From Confluentibacter flavum (GTDB lineage Bacteria; Bacteroidota; Bacteroidia; Flavobacteriales; Flavobacteriaceae), in contig NZ_PJEO01000044.1 in assembly GCF_002843175.1 (NCBI RefSeq), positions 1 to 34,429 of the forward strand: 34,429 nt of DNA, written 5' to 3'. The first letter of the stretch is position 1; each line of letters opens with the position of its first letter. Position numbers and translations under genes: made by a program. The notes below the pieces were generated by a model. That model was not told the DNA's origin, made no database searches, and worked only from the letters and a program-made list of their open reading frames with translations. Below, piece after piece: positions 12,323 to 21,489 of the stretch.

Positions 12323-14734
12323 ATGAAAACATTACAACAAATTTTTGTTGCAATTTTAGTCACAGTTTTTTGTTCTTGTGCAGAGCAAAAAGTATTCACG
12401 GAAAAAGACATACAAAATAATAAGAGTGACTTAAAACTATGGTATAATGCCCCCGCCAAAAGTTGGTCCATGGATGCATTGCCTATCGGAAATGGTTATT
12501 TAGGAGCCATGTTTTTTGGTAAAGTGTATGAAGAACGTATTCAGTTTAATGAAGAATCGTTATGGACAGGAGGAAAGGGTTCCTGGGAAGACTATAATGG
12601 AGGTAACCGACCTGGAGCTTACAGGCATTTGCCAGAGATTCGTCGACTGATAGAAAAAGGAAACTATAAGGATGCCAATACTTTGGCAAAAAAAGAATTA
12701 ATAGGAAAAATCAAAAATGTTTCAAATGGGCATTTTGAGGGCTTTGGTGCTTTTCAACCTTTTGGGGATTTATTGGTAACCTCCAAATCAGATCGTATAT
12801 ATCAAGATTATAGGAGAGAATTAGATATTTCAAATGGAGTTGGTTACGTTCAATACAAAGCTAATGGAATTACTTTTGAGCGTACATACTTTGCTAGTTA
12901 TCCCAAACACGCCTTAGTTTTTCAATTTAAAAATAATAGTAATGAAGGGGTTGATTATGAGGTAAATCAAGATAATGTTGGCTCGGATTCCAATATGTCG
13001 TTTGAGAATAACCAATTAATTATATCTGGTGAACTTATAGATAATGGTATGGCTTTCGAAAGTAGATTGCTTATTGATAGCGATGGCGAAATATCATTTA
13101 CCGACAAAACATTACATGTGAGAAATGCAAAATACCTTAATCTATACCTCACTGCGGCCACCGATTATGTGAACGATTACCCTAATTATAAAGGAAAGGA
13201 TTTTATAGCCCAGAATAAAAAGATAATTGAATCCTTAAAGCAAAGCAATTACGAAGCTGTTTTGAAGGAACATATAGCCGATTTTTCAGCCCTTCACAAT
13301 AGAGTTCATTTATCATTAGGTAATAATCAAGAACAAGGGAAAATACCGACCAATAACCGTTTAGATTCCTATGCCAAAGGAGGTTTAGACCCATCACTGG
13401 AAGCTTTGTATTTTCAGTATGGAAGGTATTTACTGATTAGTAGTTCAAGACCGGGTACTCTACCAGCGAATTTACAAGGAAAATGGAATGATCGCACGGC
13501 TCCAGCTTGGGCCTCAGATTACCATGCTAATATAAATGTTCAAATGATTTATTGGCCAGCAGAATCAGCTAACTTGGCCGAATGTCATGAACCTTTAATA
13601 GAATATATAGACAAACTGAGAGAACCTGGGAGTCAAACAGCCAAGGATTTTTTTAATGCAAGAGGATGGGTAGTAAACACCATGAATAATACGTTTGGTT
13701 ATACAGCTCCGGGATGGGGCTTTCCTTGGGGATTTTTCCCAGCAGGAGCCGCTTGGTTGACTAGGCATGCATGGGAGCATTATAAATACTCTAATGATAA
13801 AATTTTTTTAGCAGAAAAGGCTTATCCATTAATTAAAGATGCTGCTTTATTTTGGTTAGATTATTTAAGTAAAGATGAACATGGGCATTTGGTATCTTTT
13901 CCTTCCTATTCCCCAGAGCACGGAGAAATTTCAGCAGGTGCCTATATGGATATCCAAATTGTTTGGGATTTGTTTCATAATTGTATGCAGGCTCATGATA
14001 TTTTAGGTATAGATGATGAATTTTCAAAACAAATAGAGATAGCACATGCAAAACTATTGCCTTTAAAAATAGGGAATTGGGGTCAGCTCCAAGAATGGAA
14101 AGAGGATGTTGATGATCCCGAGAACAAACATCGTCATGTATCCCATTTGTATGCTTTGTATCCATCGAATCAAATAAGTACAAATTTAACCTCTTCACTT
14201 GCTGAAGCGGCCAAAGTATCACTTGATGCTCGTGGTGATGAAGGTACGGGTTGGGCGCTGGGTTGGAAAATTAACCTATGGGCTAGGTTACATAATGGAG
14301 ATAGAGCTTATAAAATGTTGAGACGCGCCATGAAATTAAGCTTAGATGATGGTTGGGGAGAAAAACGCAATATGTTAGATGGGGGTGGAGTTTACAGCAA
14401 CTTACTATCAACACATCCCCCTTTTCAGTTAGATGGTAATATGGGAGTAACGGCAGGAATTATTGAAATGCTTCTGCAATCACATGACGACAATACTATT
14501 GATTTATTGCCAGCACTTCCAAGTAGTTGGAAAGAGGGAACGGTAAGCGGATTGAAAGCCAGAGGCGGCTATGAGGTGAGTTTTACTTGGGCAGCAAGCA
14601 AGTTGGTTTCTGTTACCATACATTCCAAATCAGATGGTTTTTGTAAGGTAAAAAATGCCGATATAATTAAAAGGATTGAGCTTAAAGCAAATCAAATTAT
14701 TACGCTAAATGCGACGTTAGATGTAATACCTTAA
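12323..14734 (+). CDS. GH95 alpha-L-fucosidase, lipoprotein
   Basis: Inverting exo-enzyme that releases L-fucose. The 803-residue protein begins with a lipoprotein signal (VFCSC, Cys19), then the N-terminal beta-sandwich with the family start (LKLWYNAPA..W..ALPIGNGYLGAM), then an (alpha/alpha)6 barrel and C-terminal beta domain. Catalytic positions match the Bifidobacterium AfcA pattern: the Asn-Ile-Asn pair at 403/405 in YHANINVQM, the acid Glu532 in SPEHGE, and Asp704 in FQLDGNMG. All are present. Some GH95 enzymes are alpha-L-galactosidases, but the L-fucose catabolic genes and FucP in the same locus support fucosidase. The linkage preference cannot be read here. Confidence 0.93.
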   Translation: MKTLQQIFVAILVTVFCSCAEQKVFTEKDIQNNKSDLKLWYNAPAKSWSMDALPIGNGYLGAMFFGKVYEERIQFNEESLWTGGKGSWEDYNGGNRPGAYRHLPEIRRLIEKGNYKDANTLAKKELIGKIKNVSNGHFEGFGAFQPFGDLLVTSKSDRIYQDYRRELDISNGVGYVQYKANGITFERTYFASYPKHALVFQFKNNSNEGVDYEVNQDNVGSDSNMSFENNQLIISGELIDNGMAFESRLLIDSDGEISFTDKTLHVRNAKYLNLYLTAATDYVNDYPNYKGKDFIAQNKKIIESLKQSNYEAVLKEHIADFSALHNRVHLSLGNNQEQGKIPTNNRLDSYAKGGLDPSLEALYFQYGRYLLISSSRPGTLPANLQGKWNDRTAPAWASDYHANINVQMIYWPAESANLAECHEPLIEYIDKLREPGSQTAKDFFNARGWVVNTMNNTFGYTAPGWGFPWGFFPAGAAWLTRHAWEHYKYSNDKIFLAEKAYPLIKDAALFWLDYLSKDEHGHLVSFPSYSPEHGEISAGAYMDIQIVWDLFHNCMQAHDILGIDDEFSKQIEIAHAKLLPLKIGNWGQLQEWKEDVDDPENKHRHVSHLYALYPSNQISTNLTSSLAEAAKVSLDARGDEGTGWALGWKINLWARLHNGDRAYKMLRRAMKLSLDDGWGEKRNMLDGGGVYSNLLSTHPPFQLDGNMGVTAGIIEMLLQSHDDNTIDLLPALPSSWKEGTVSGLKARGGYEVSFTWAASKLVSVTIHSKSDGFCKVKNADIIKRIELKANQIITLNATLDVIP

Positions 14735-14749
14735 ATGATGAAACTATGG

Positions 14750-15004
14750 TTAATCGCCTTGACTTAACAACATTTCAGGAGTTGCAACGGTTCTAAAGCC
14801 AGTGTGCTCGGCAGAAGAATCCATACTCGTTCCCATTCTGGAAGACACTCTATAACTGGCACAATAAGAGTCACTACATAAAAAAGACCCTCCTTTTATT
14901 ATTTTTTCTTCTAAATAGGGATTATTTGGGTTATAGGCTTTATCAGCTCCTTTAGGATTTATTACTGTGTCTTTTTTAGATGCTAACTCGTTATGTAAGA
15001 ACAA
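14750..15004 (-). pseudogene. Antisense remnant of an FGE/sulfatase-modifying factor (C-terminal 80 residues)
   Basis: The minus strand encodes about 78 residues that align end to end with the C-terminus of the intact FGE at 30459-31574, from the ELASKKDT segment to the end. The paired catalytic cysteines (FLCSDSYC) are included. The protein match is about 80-85 percent and the DNA match clearly lower, roughly 75 percent by eye, so it is a remnant of a diverged paralogue and not a recent copy. Everything upstream of that segment is missing; the fragment stops abruptly about 20 bases before the GH120-like start. It is the only coding remnant on the minus strand and is convergent with GH95. It marks a rearrangement point between GH95 and the next gene. 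Confidence 0.85.
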
Positions 15005-15018
15005 TTAAATAAAGAAAA

Positions 15019-17061
15019 ATGATTAAGGAAAAATTAGGTGGAGGTGTTTTTCAATCAAGAAAAATATTTTTTACAACAGCTATGCTCCTTTTAGTAATGT
15101 ATAAAGTCCTTGCAAACACTTACTTTGTCTCACCGAAAGGTTCTGATACAAATCAAGGAACTAGCACAAGACCATTCAAAACTATTAATAAAGCTTCACA
15201 AGTCGCCATGCCGGGAGATACTATTTTGGTGCGTCAAGGTATTTACAGGGAACGTGTCGTTCCGGTACGGGGAGGAAGAGCAGGGGCTCCTATTGTCTAC
15301 ATGGCAGAGCCTAGTAAAGCTGTAATTATACGAGGTTCGGAATTATGGTCTCCCAATTGGCGGGCAAAAGGAGAAGGGATTTATGCTGCGGTGCCTGATG
15401 ATAAATTATTTAATGATATCCGGTCAGATTATATAGATGACCATAACCCTTTCAAGGTGACCTTATCATCTACACCCTACCAACGTGAAGGGAAAAGAGA
15501 ATGGGAAAGAGGAAATAAATTGGCCGATTCTACCCTGGTTTATACCTGCGGACAAGTTTTTGTGAATGGAAGATTATTTAAGGAGGTTCCCTTTTTTAAA
15601 GAACTTAAAAATAATATGTGGCACTACAACCCCGATTCAGGAGAGATCCAGATTCATTTTGGCAATCTTAAACCAGAGGATCAGGAGGTGGAAATCACCA
15701 CAAGGCGAAGGATTTTCGCCCCCATAAGCAGAGGTTTGGGCCATATAGTGGTTGAAGGTTTTATTATGGAACATTGTGGCAACAATTATCCTACTAATTT
15801 TTGGAATACACCCCAGTGGGGACAACGTGGCGCTTTAGGTTTGGAAATGGGACACCATTGGGTCGTTCGTAAAAATGTAATTCGTTATGCTAAGACATTT
15901 GCATTGGATGCCGGTCATATAGATCAAAATGGCAAGTCTCAGGCTGCTCATGACAATCTGATTGAACTCAATTACATCCTTGAAAACGGATCGGCAGGTA
16001 TTCTTTCAAACAGTTCATCCAATTTGGTTATTCGAGATAATGTGGTCATGTATAACAATACGATGAATTTTCTTGGGGCTAAAAGATGGGAGCAGGCAGG
16101 TATCAAATGCCACAATATGTTGAATGGAACTATTCAAAATAATTATGTGGCAGACAACTACCTAACTTATGGTATCTGGTTGGACAATAAGTTTCCAAAT
16201 AGTCGTATCGCTAGAAATGTGCTGCTCAATAATGGGCGTGCAGGTCTTTTTCTAGAAATGAGCGATTATGAATATGATATGCTTTTTGTAGATAATAACA
16301 TTATAATTGGAAATAAGGAAAACCCAATATACATTCATGATGCTTCCGGAGGTACCTTTATGCATAACCTCATAGCCAATACCGAAAGCCAAAATAAATA
16401 TGGGCAAGGCGTGCTTATCCATCAGGTGTCAGAGAGAACAAGAACCTATCACCATTCACTTTATAACAACCTTTTTATTAATAATCCGAAAGTCATAGAC
16501 ATTGACTACCCTTCACATCTGGGGGGTGACCAGCGTCTAGACTTTAATGTATATGAGGCAAAGCCGAGTGATCGTGTTTTTATGATCAACAAAGCCTCAA
16601 AAAAACCTTCTCCTTGGTCAGATCAAGAGTTTATGACTTTGGTCAAAAAAGAAATCAATGCTAAGGAGATTAAGTTAGCAAAAGGTGAACTCGGAGGAAG
16701 AATTCCACTAACTTTTGAACAATGGAGAGCATTTTGGAAAGTACATGATTTAGCGAATGACACCCATAGTGTATTGAAAGAAGGTAGTAAAGTTCAGTAC
16801 AATAAAGAAACTCTTGAACTTGTAATAGAGATTCCTTATGACCCCAAAGAAATAGGCTCCAAAAACCATGAGCTTATAGACTTTGATTATTTAGGTAATG
16901 AGATAGCACAAGATGGCAAAGCCATTCCGGGACCTTTTCAAATACTGAAAAAAGGGAAAAACAAATTCAAAATATGGAATGGACTACCCATTTTAGAAAA
17001 AGGAGAGTTGCCAAATCCGATGGAATTTACTTCATATAATCAAAGTTTTCATAATTGGTAA
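15019..17061 (+). CDS. Right-handed beta-helix glycoside hydrolase, probably GH120 (beta-xylosidase-like)
   Basis: Exported 680-residue enzyme with a signal peptide (about 1-32) and a right-handed parallel beta-helix. The start (TYFVSPKGSDTNQGTS, then PGDTILVRQGIYRE) and the C-terminal FDYLGNE...GPFQILKKGKNKFKIW segment resemble GH120 beta-xylosidases as I remember them. The proposed nucleophile is Asp389 in GIWLDNK and the proposed acid/base is Glu413 in LFLEMS. They match the spacing and context of the Asp/Glu pair of the Thermoanaerobacterium GH120 enzyme. Xylose removal from a fucan or heteroglycan is the likely role. GH141 or another beta-helix family is the main alternative. It follows the FGE relic and ends before a terminator, so it may be the last gene of the upstream transcript or, with its own promoter, a separate unit. 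Confidence 0.72.
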   Translation: MIKEKLGGGVFQSRKIFFTTAMLLLVMYKVLANTYFVSPKGSDTNQGTSTRPFKTINKASQVAMPGDTILVRQGIYRERVVPVRGGRAGAPIVYMAEPSKAVIIRGSELWSPNWRAKGEGIYAAVPDDKLFNDIRSDYIDDHNPFKVTLSSTPYQREGKREWERGNKLADSTLVYTCGQVFVNGRLFKEVPFFKELKNNMWHYNPDSGEIQIHFGNLKPEDQEVEITTRRRIFAPISRGLGHIVVEGFIMEHCGNNYPTNFWNTPQWGQRGALGLEMGHHWVVRKNVIRYAKTFALDAGHIDQNGKSQAAHDNLIELNYILENGSAGILSNSSSNLVIRDNVVMYNNTMNFLGAKRWEQAGIKCHNMLNGTIQNNYVADNYLTYGIWLDNKFPNSRIARNVLLNNGRAGLFLEMSDYEYDMLFVDNNIIIGNKENPIYIHDASGGTFMHNLIANTESQNKYGQGVLIHQVSERTRTYHHSLYNNLFINNPKVIDIDYPSHLGGDQRLDFNVYEAKPSDRVFMINKASKKPSPWSDQEFMTLVKKEINAKEIKLAKGELGGRIPLTFEQWRAFWKVHDLANDTHSVLKEGSKVQYNKETLELVIEIPYDPKEIGSKNHELIDFDYLGNEIAQDGKAIPGPFQILKKGKNKFKIWNGLPILEKGELPNPMEFTSYNQSFHNW

Positions 17062-17099
17062 ATCTTGGTTGTTGTTACATTTAATTATATGAGAATACT

Positions 17100-17220
17100 T
17101 TATACAATGAAATGCAGAATGAGTTTCATAATTATTTGATGATTAATATGATAAAGATGTTAGGAGTATATTTATATAAAAAAAACAATTTAGGCAAAAA
17201 AACTATCATTCATTGTATAA
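17100..17220. repeat. Perfect 12-bp inverted repeats 97 bases apart
   Basis: TTATACAATGAA at 17100-17111 is the exact reverse complement of TTCATTGTATAA at 17209-17220. Bases flanking the arms do not pair. The 121-base unit has no coding capacity. It could be a very small MITE-like remnant, an operator pair, or chance in AT-rich DNA. No target-site duplication is evident. Confidence 0.35.
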
Positions 17221-17329
17221 CAAATTGTTGTGGTAGGTTCTGAATCGTATTAAATTTACATCATCATTGATTTTTTTAATTTTTGGATATAAACTGCATA
17301 ATTAGTTTGAATTTAGTTTGGTTGGAAAG

Positions 17330-17360
17330 GAGTTGGTTTTAAACCAACTCTTTTTATTTT
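17330..17360 (+). terminator. Rho-independent terminator
   Basis: GAGTTGGTTT at 17330-17339 and AAACCAACTC at 17341-17350 form a perfect 10-bp inverted repeat around one base, in practice about 8 bp with a small loop. A T-rich tail (TTTTTATTTT) follows directly. This is the clearest terminator in the window. It ends transcription coming from the enzyme genes before the AraC gene. Confidence 0.88.
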
Positions 17361-17439
17361 ACATTTATGAGTTGGATATGATTACCATTTTTACATTTAA
17401 TATATATAATTCAATAATTTCATTTTAATCAGAAGATTT

Positions 17440-18318
17440 ATGAAACTTCATTTATTAAATAGGACCAAATTTGATAACACCTCTTTTTCAGTCAATATTA
17501 ATGACTATAAGCATTTTTTAAAACTTTGGCATTACCACCCAGAATTGGAACTTGTAGTGATAATAAAAAGTTCAGGGACTAGCTTTATTGGTGATAGTAT
17601 AGAAAAATTTGAAGAGGGAGAAGTGGTATTGATAGGGAAAAACTTGCCACATAAATGGCTGAATGATGATGTTTATTTTCTAGAGAACTCAAAATTAAAC
17701 GCTAAAGCAGTAGCGATTCATTTTAGGGAAGAGTTTTTGGGAACCTTATTTGAAAAAGCTCCAGAAATGATATCGATTTCAAAATTATTACAAAAATCTT
17801 CACAAGGGATCAAGTTTATTGGTCTTGAAAAAAAATTGATAGACAAAATCATCAATTTAAATATCAACGACGTTTTTAAAAGGACCATTAAGTTTATCGA
17901 AATTCTGTATGCTTTATCAAATCATAAACAGATCAAAGTATTGTCAAGTGCTGGATTTAGAAGTCCTGAAGTAAGCATTGGCAATAAAAGTTTGGATAGA
18001 ATGTACGATTATATTTTTGATAATTTTAAGAAGGATATCAGTTCAAAGGATATAGCCGATATACTATTTATGAACCATGCGTCTTTTAGCCGTTTTTTCA
18101 AACGTGTACACAAAAAGACCTTTACTAGGTATTTGAACGAGATAAGGACTGGTTATGCATGTAAGCTCATTTTGGAATCAAAATACAGCATATCAAGTAT
18201 TTGCTATGAATCTGGCTACAATAACCTCTCAAATTTCAATAAACATTTTAAAGACATCAAAGGGATGTCACCGACGGATTTTATAAAGGCCCATTTAGAA
18301 AAGGATAAGGCAAAATAA
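17440..18318 (+). CDS. AraC-family transcriptional regulator
   Basis: A 292-residue cytosolic regulator with an N-terminal cupin-like sugar-sensing domain (about 15-110, WHYHPELELVVI) and a C-terminal double helix-turn-helix AraC domain (about 185-285, ending SICYESGYNNLSNFNKHFKDIKGMSPTDF). It lies after a terminator and 80 bases before the fucose genes, all in the same direction. It probably activates the fucose-uronate catabolic operon in response to free fucose or an early intermediate. The inducer is inferred from position. The 9-bp inverted repeat at 18362-18389 is a candidate target. Confidence 0.92.
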   Translation: MKLHLLNRTKFDNTSFSVNINDYKHFLKLWHYHPELELVVIIKSSGTSFIGDSIEKFEEGEVVLIGKNLPHKWLNDDVYFLENSKLNAKAVAIHFREEFLGTLFEKAPEMISISKLLQKSSQGIKFIGLEKKLIDKIINLNINDVFKRTIKFIEILYALSNHKQIKVLSSAGFRSPEVSIGNKSLDRMYDYIFDNFKKDISSKDIADILFMNHASFSRFFKRVHKKTFTRYLNEIRTGYACKLILESKYSISSICYESGYNNLSNFNKHFKDIKGMSPTDFIKAHLEKDKAK

Positions 18319-18361
18319 GCATTGGTTTATGTTAGTTTCAAGGTAGTGCAGTTTTACTAAG

Positions 18362-18389
18362 ACTATTAATTTTAATTTTTATTAATAGT
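18362..18389 (+). promoter_or_regulatory. Inverted repeat upstream of the fuconate dehydratase gene
   Basis: ACTATTAAT at 18362-18370 is the exact reverse complement of ATTAATAGT at 18381-18389, spaced by 10 bases. It lies 10 bases before the ATG at 18399, in the only sizeable gap between the AraC gene and the catabolic genes. It may be an operator or a 5' hairpin over the start site. AT-rich chance pairing is possible. Confidence 0.3.
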
Positions 18390-18398
18390 TATTAGAAG

Positions 18399-19733
18399 AT
18401 GAATCAAAACACCATCATTACAAACATACAAGTAAAGGACGTACGTTTTCCAACCAGTCTCGCTTTGGACGGTTCGGATGCCATGAATCCAGATCCGGAT
18501 TATTCAGCGGCCTATATTATTTTAGAAACAAACCATCCTCAGAATATGGAGGGCCACGGACTAACCTTTACAATTGGCAGGGGCAACGAACTTTGTGTTG
18601 CAGCCATAAAATCATTGAGCCACTTAATCATAGGGAAATCACTTCAGGAATTCACAAATGACATGGCAGGATTTTGGCGCATGATAACGGGGGATAGCCA
18701 ATTGCGTTGGTTAGGCCCAGAAAAGGGTGTTATCCATTTGGCAACTGGCGCTATTGTGAACGCCGTATGGGATCTTTATGCTAAAGTAGAAGGGAAGCCA
18801 TTGTGGAGACTTTTGGCAGACATGAGCCCAGAACAATTGGTTTCTTGTATTGACTTTACCTATATAACAGATGCCATAACTCCAGAAGAAGCTTTGGCAA
18901 TGCTTAAAGTAAAGGAGGCCACAAAAAAAGACCGTATAGCCTATTTGGAAACCCATGGGTATCCTGCCTATACCACATCTGCGGGCTGGTTAGGCTACTC
19001 CGACGATAAGATGCGGCGTCTGTGTAGAGAGGCTAAGGCGGAAGGCTTTAAGCATATGAAGATAAAAGTAGGCTCCGATCTACAGGATGATATGCGCAGA
19101 GCCGCCATTATCAGGGAAGAAATTGGCTCTGGGTTAAAATTGATGATGGATGCTAATCAAAAATGGGATGTCGATGAGGCCATAATCAATATGGAATGGC
19201 TTAAAATGTTCAATCCTTGGTGGATCGAAGAACCAACAAGTCCGGACGATATTTTGGGGCATGCAAAAATAGCAAAAGCTATTGCACCAATAAAGGTGGC
19301 CACAGGAGAACATTGCCAGAACAGAGTGGTTTTCAAACAGCTTTTACAGGCCAATGCCATAGGAATATGCCAAATAGATAGTTGCAGAGTGGGTGGAGTT
19401 AATGAAATACTTGCCATATTATTGATGGCGGCCAAATTTAACGTGCCAGTCTGTCCCCATGCTGGAGGAGTAGGTCTTTGTGAGTATGTACAGCATCTTT
19501 CCATGATAGATTATGTGGCCATTAGTGGCAGTATGGAAGACAGGATTATTGAGTATGTAGACCATTTACATGAGCATTTTTATGATCCTGTAATAATAAA
19601 AAATGGCGCTTATATGCCCCCAGCACTACCGGGATATAGCATCACAATGAAGGAGGCGTCTTTAAAAGCCTATGAATTCCCCAATGGAAAAATATGGGAA
19701 GATATTATGAAAACAAAAAACGTTAAAGCATAA
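18399..19733 (+). CDS. fucD: L-fuconate dehydratase (enolase superfamily)
   Basis: Converts L-fuconate to 2-keto-3-deoxy-L-fuconate in the cytosol, the third step of non-phosphorylating fucose breakdown. The 444 residues closely follow the Xanthomonas FucD/human ENOSF1 type (about 440). The K-x-K base is Lys221/Lys223 (HMKIKVGSD). Metal ligands are Asp251 (MMDANQKW), Glu277 (WWIEEPTSP) and Glu304 (ATGEHCQN). The catalytic His354 is in CPHAGGVGL. These are offset by a constant +3 from the positions I recall for the Xanthomonas enzyme, which supports the specific call over other enolase-family acid-sugar dehydratases. The SDR gene follows after 3 bases. Confidence 0.93.
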   Translation: MNQNTIITNIQVKDVRFPTSLALDGSDAMNPDPDYSAAYIILETNHPQNMEGHGLTFTIGRGNELCVAAIKSLSHLIIGKSLQEFTNDMAGFWRMITGDSQLRWLGPEKGVIHLATGAIVNAVWDLYAKVEGKPLWRLLADMSPEQLVSCIDFTYITDAITPEEALAMLKVKEATKKDRIAYLETHGYPAYTTSAGWLGYSDDKMRRLCREAKAEGFKHMKIKVGSDLQDDMRRAAIIREEIGSGLKLMMDANQKWDVDEAIINMEWLKMFNPWWIEEPTSPDDILGHAKIAKAIAPIKVATGEHCQNRVVFKQLLQANAIGICQIDSCRVGGVNEILAILLMAAKFNVPVCPHAGGVGLCEYVQHLSMIDYVAISGSMEDRIIEYVDHLHEHFYDPVIIKNGAYMPPALPGYSITMKEASLKAYEFPNGKIWEDIMKTKNVKA

Positions 19734-19736
19734 GAT

Positions 19737-20513
19737 ATGAAGTTTGATCTCACAGGTAAATCAGCTCTGGTTACGGGAGGGGGAAGTGGTATTGGAAAGG
19801 CCATTTCCGTTGTTTTGGCTGAACATGGTGCCCATGTATATATTTTGGAAATGAACCTAGAAAATGCCCATGACACTATAAAGGAAATTCAAGAAAAAGG
19901 TGGAACAGTTGAAGCACATTCTTGCAACGTAGCCAATAAGAAACAAGTCAATGAAATCATCGCTTTAATAGCCGAAAAAGGAAAAATAGATATTTTGGTC
20001 AACAATGCAGGCATTGCGCATGTTGGCAATATAGAGAACACTGAGGAAGAAGATTTAGACAGACTTTACCAAGTTAACATCAAAGGGGTTTACAATTGTG
20101 CACAAGCCGCAATAAATACCATGAAAACCAATGGTGGTGTAATTATAAATATGGCGTCTGTGGCATCTTCTGTTGGTATTTTTGACCGATTTGCCTACTC
20201 CATGACAAAAGGAGCAGTGCTTACGATGACCTATTCAATTGCTAAGGATTATATAAAATATGGCATACGCTGTAACTGTATTTCTCCAGCAAGGATACAT
20301 ACACCATTTGTTGATGGCTTTATAAAAAAAAATTATCCAGATAACGAAACCGAAATGTTCGAAAAATTATCAAAGACCCAACCCATTGGACGTATGGGTA
20401 GCCCTGAAGAAGTTGCCAATTTAGCATTGTATCTATGTTCTGATGAAGCCTCTTTTATAACAGGCTCCAATTATGTACTCGATGGAGGCTTTATAACATT
20501 AAACGGAAACTGA
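19737..20513 (+). CDS. SDR oxidoreductase, probable 2-keto-3-deoxy-L-fuconate dehydrogenase
   Basis: NAD-dependent short-chain dehydrogenase of 258 residues. It has the cofactor motif TGGGSGIG near residues 12-19, NNAG near 88, and an intact catalytic Tyr154-x-x-x-Lys158 (YSMTK). It most likely oxidises C4 of 2-keto-3-deoxy-L-fuconate to 2,4-diketo-3-deoxy-L-fuconate, since it lies between the dehydratase (3 bases upstream) and the diketo-acid hydrolase (25 bases downstream). SDR sequence alone does not fix the substrate; the operon order does. Confidence 0.85.
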   Translation: MKFDLTGKSALVTGGGSGIGKAISVVLAEHGAHVYILEMNLENAHDTIKEIQEKGGTVEAHSCNVANKKQVNEIIALIAEKGKIDILVNNAGIAHVGNIENTEEEDLDRLYQVNIKGVYNCAQAAINTMKTNGGVIINMASVASSVGIFDRFAYSMTKGAVLTMTYSIAKDYIKYGIRCNCISPARIHTPFVDGFIKKNYPDNETEMFEKLSKTQPIGRMGSPEEVANLALYLCSDEASFITGSNYVLDGGFITLNGN

Positions 20514-20538
20514 CAAATTAAATTTAAATTAAATATAG

Positions 20539-21402
20539 ATGAAACTAATACGATTTGGAGAAGTGGGAAAGGAAAAACCGGGATTGGAAATAGCCAATGG
20601 CGTTAGAATCGATGTGAGCGATTTTGGTGAAGACTACAATGAATCTTTTTTTGGATCAGATGGAATTTCAAGGTTGAGGAGTTGGTTGGGCAAGCATGGA
20701 GAGACCTGCAAAGTAGTCGATCAAAATGTTAGATTGGGGGTACCTTTTGCACGACCTTCAAAAATTATTTGCGTAGGATTGAATTATGCACAACATGCTG
20801 AAGAGGCAGGTATGGAAGTCCCAAAGGAACCTGTTTTGTTCTTTAAATCCACAACGGCTTTAATTGGTCCTAACGATGATGTCATCATTCCTAAGGGAAG
20901 CGAAAAAACGGATTGGGAAGTTGAATTGGCCATTGTCATAGGTAAAAAGGCCTCTTATGTTGAAAAAAAGGATGCCTTTGACTACATAGCAGGCTATGTA
21001 TTGCACAACGATATCAGCGAGCGTGCCTTTCAAATAGAACGCTCAGGACAATGGTGCAAGGGCAAAGGCTGTGATACGTTTGCGCCTATGGGACCCTTTA
21101 TTGCCACAAAAGATGAAATAAAGGATCCAAACAATTTAAACCTTTGGTTAAAGGTGAATGGAGTGATGATGCAGAATAGCAGTACCTCCGATTTTATTTT
21201 TAACGTACAGCAAGTGGTGAGCCATATCAGTCAGTTCATGACCTTATTACCTGGAGACATCATTTCCACAGGAACACCTTTTGGTGTCGGTTTAGGCTTA
21301 AATCCACCGGTGTATTTAAATCAGGGCGATGTCATGGAATTGGGAATAGAGGGGTTAGGAACCTCTAGGCAACATGTTAAAGCTTATGGATCAAAGAGTT
21401 GA
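20539..21402 (+). CDS. FAH-family hydrolase, probable 2,4-diketo-3-deoxy-L-fuconate hydrolase
   Basis: Fumarylacetoacetate-hydrolase-type enzyme of 287 residues that should cleave 2,4-diketo-3-deoxy-L-fuconate to pyruvate and L-lactate. The family's metal ligands are visible: Glu127 and Glu129 in DWEVELAIVIG and Asp158 in LHNDISERA. The STGTPFGVG segment near residues 246-254 is also typical. Producing lactate, not lactaldehyde, distinguishes this hydrolytic route from the aldolase route. It agrees with the LutABC genes downstream. Other FAH proteins act on different diketo acids, but the context here is clear. Confidence 0.88.
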   Translation: MKLIRFGEVGKEKPGLEIANGVRIDVSDFGEDYNESFFGSDGISRLRSWLGKHGETCKVVDQNVRLGVPFARPSKIICVGLNYAQHAEEAGMEVPKEPVLFFKSTTALIGPNDDVIIPKGSEKTDWEVELAIVIGKKASYVEKKDAFDYIAGYVLHNDISERAFQIERSGQWCKGKGCDTFAPMGPFIATKDEIKDPNNLNLWLKVNGVMMQNSSTSDFIFNVQQVVSHISQFMTLLPGDIISTGTPFGVGLGLNPPVYLNQGDVMELGIEGLGTSRQHVKAYGSKS

Positions 21403-21489
21403 AGTTTGTTATCAAATTTCTAAATCCGTAGGTTTTGTCAGGAAATTAGATACAATTTTATAATATTATTTTACAGGTAATTAAATTAT

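Larger units (their letters stand above)
17062..17439. other. 378-base intergenic region between the GH120-like gene and the AraC gene
   Basis: No convincing gene: the longest ATG-started frame I noticed is 16 codons. The stretch holds a 12-bp inverted repeat pair (17100-17220) and a strong terminator (17330-17350). The AraC promoter must lie within 17361-17439, but no clear TAnnTTTG box can be seen. It separates the polysaccharide-cleaving half of the locus from the regulator and catabolic half. Confidence 0.7.

Noticed and set aside
13833-14222. 129-codon minus-strand ORF inside the GH95 gene
   Set aside because: Overlaps conserved GH95 coding sequence entirely and its translation has no family-like features; a shadow frame.
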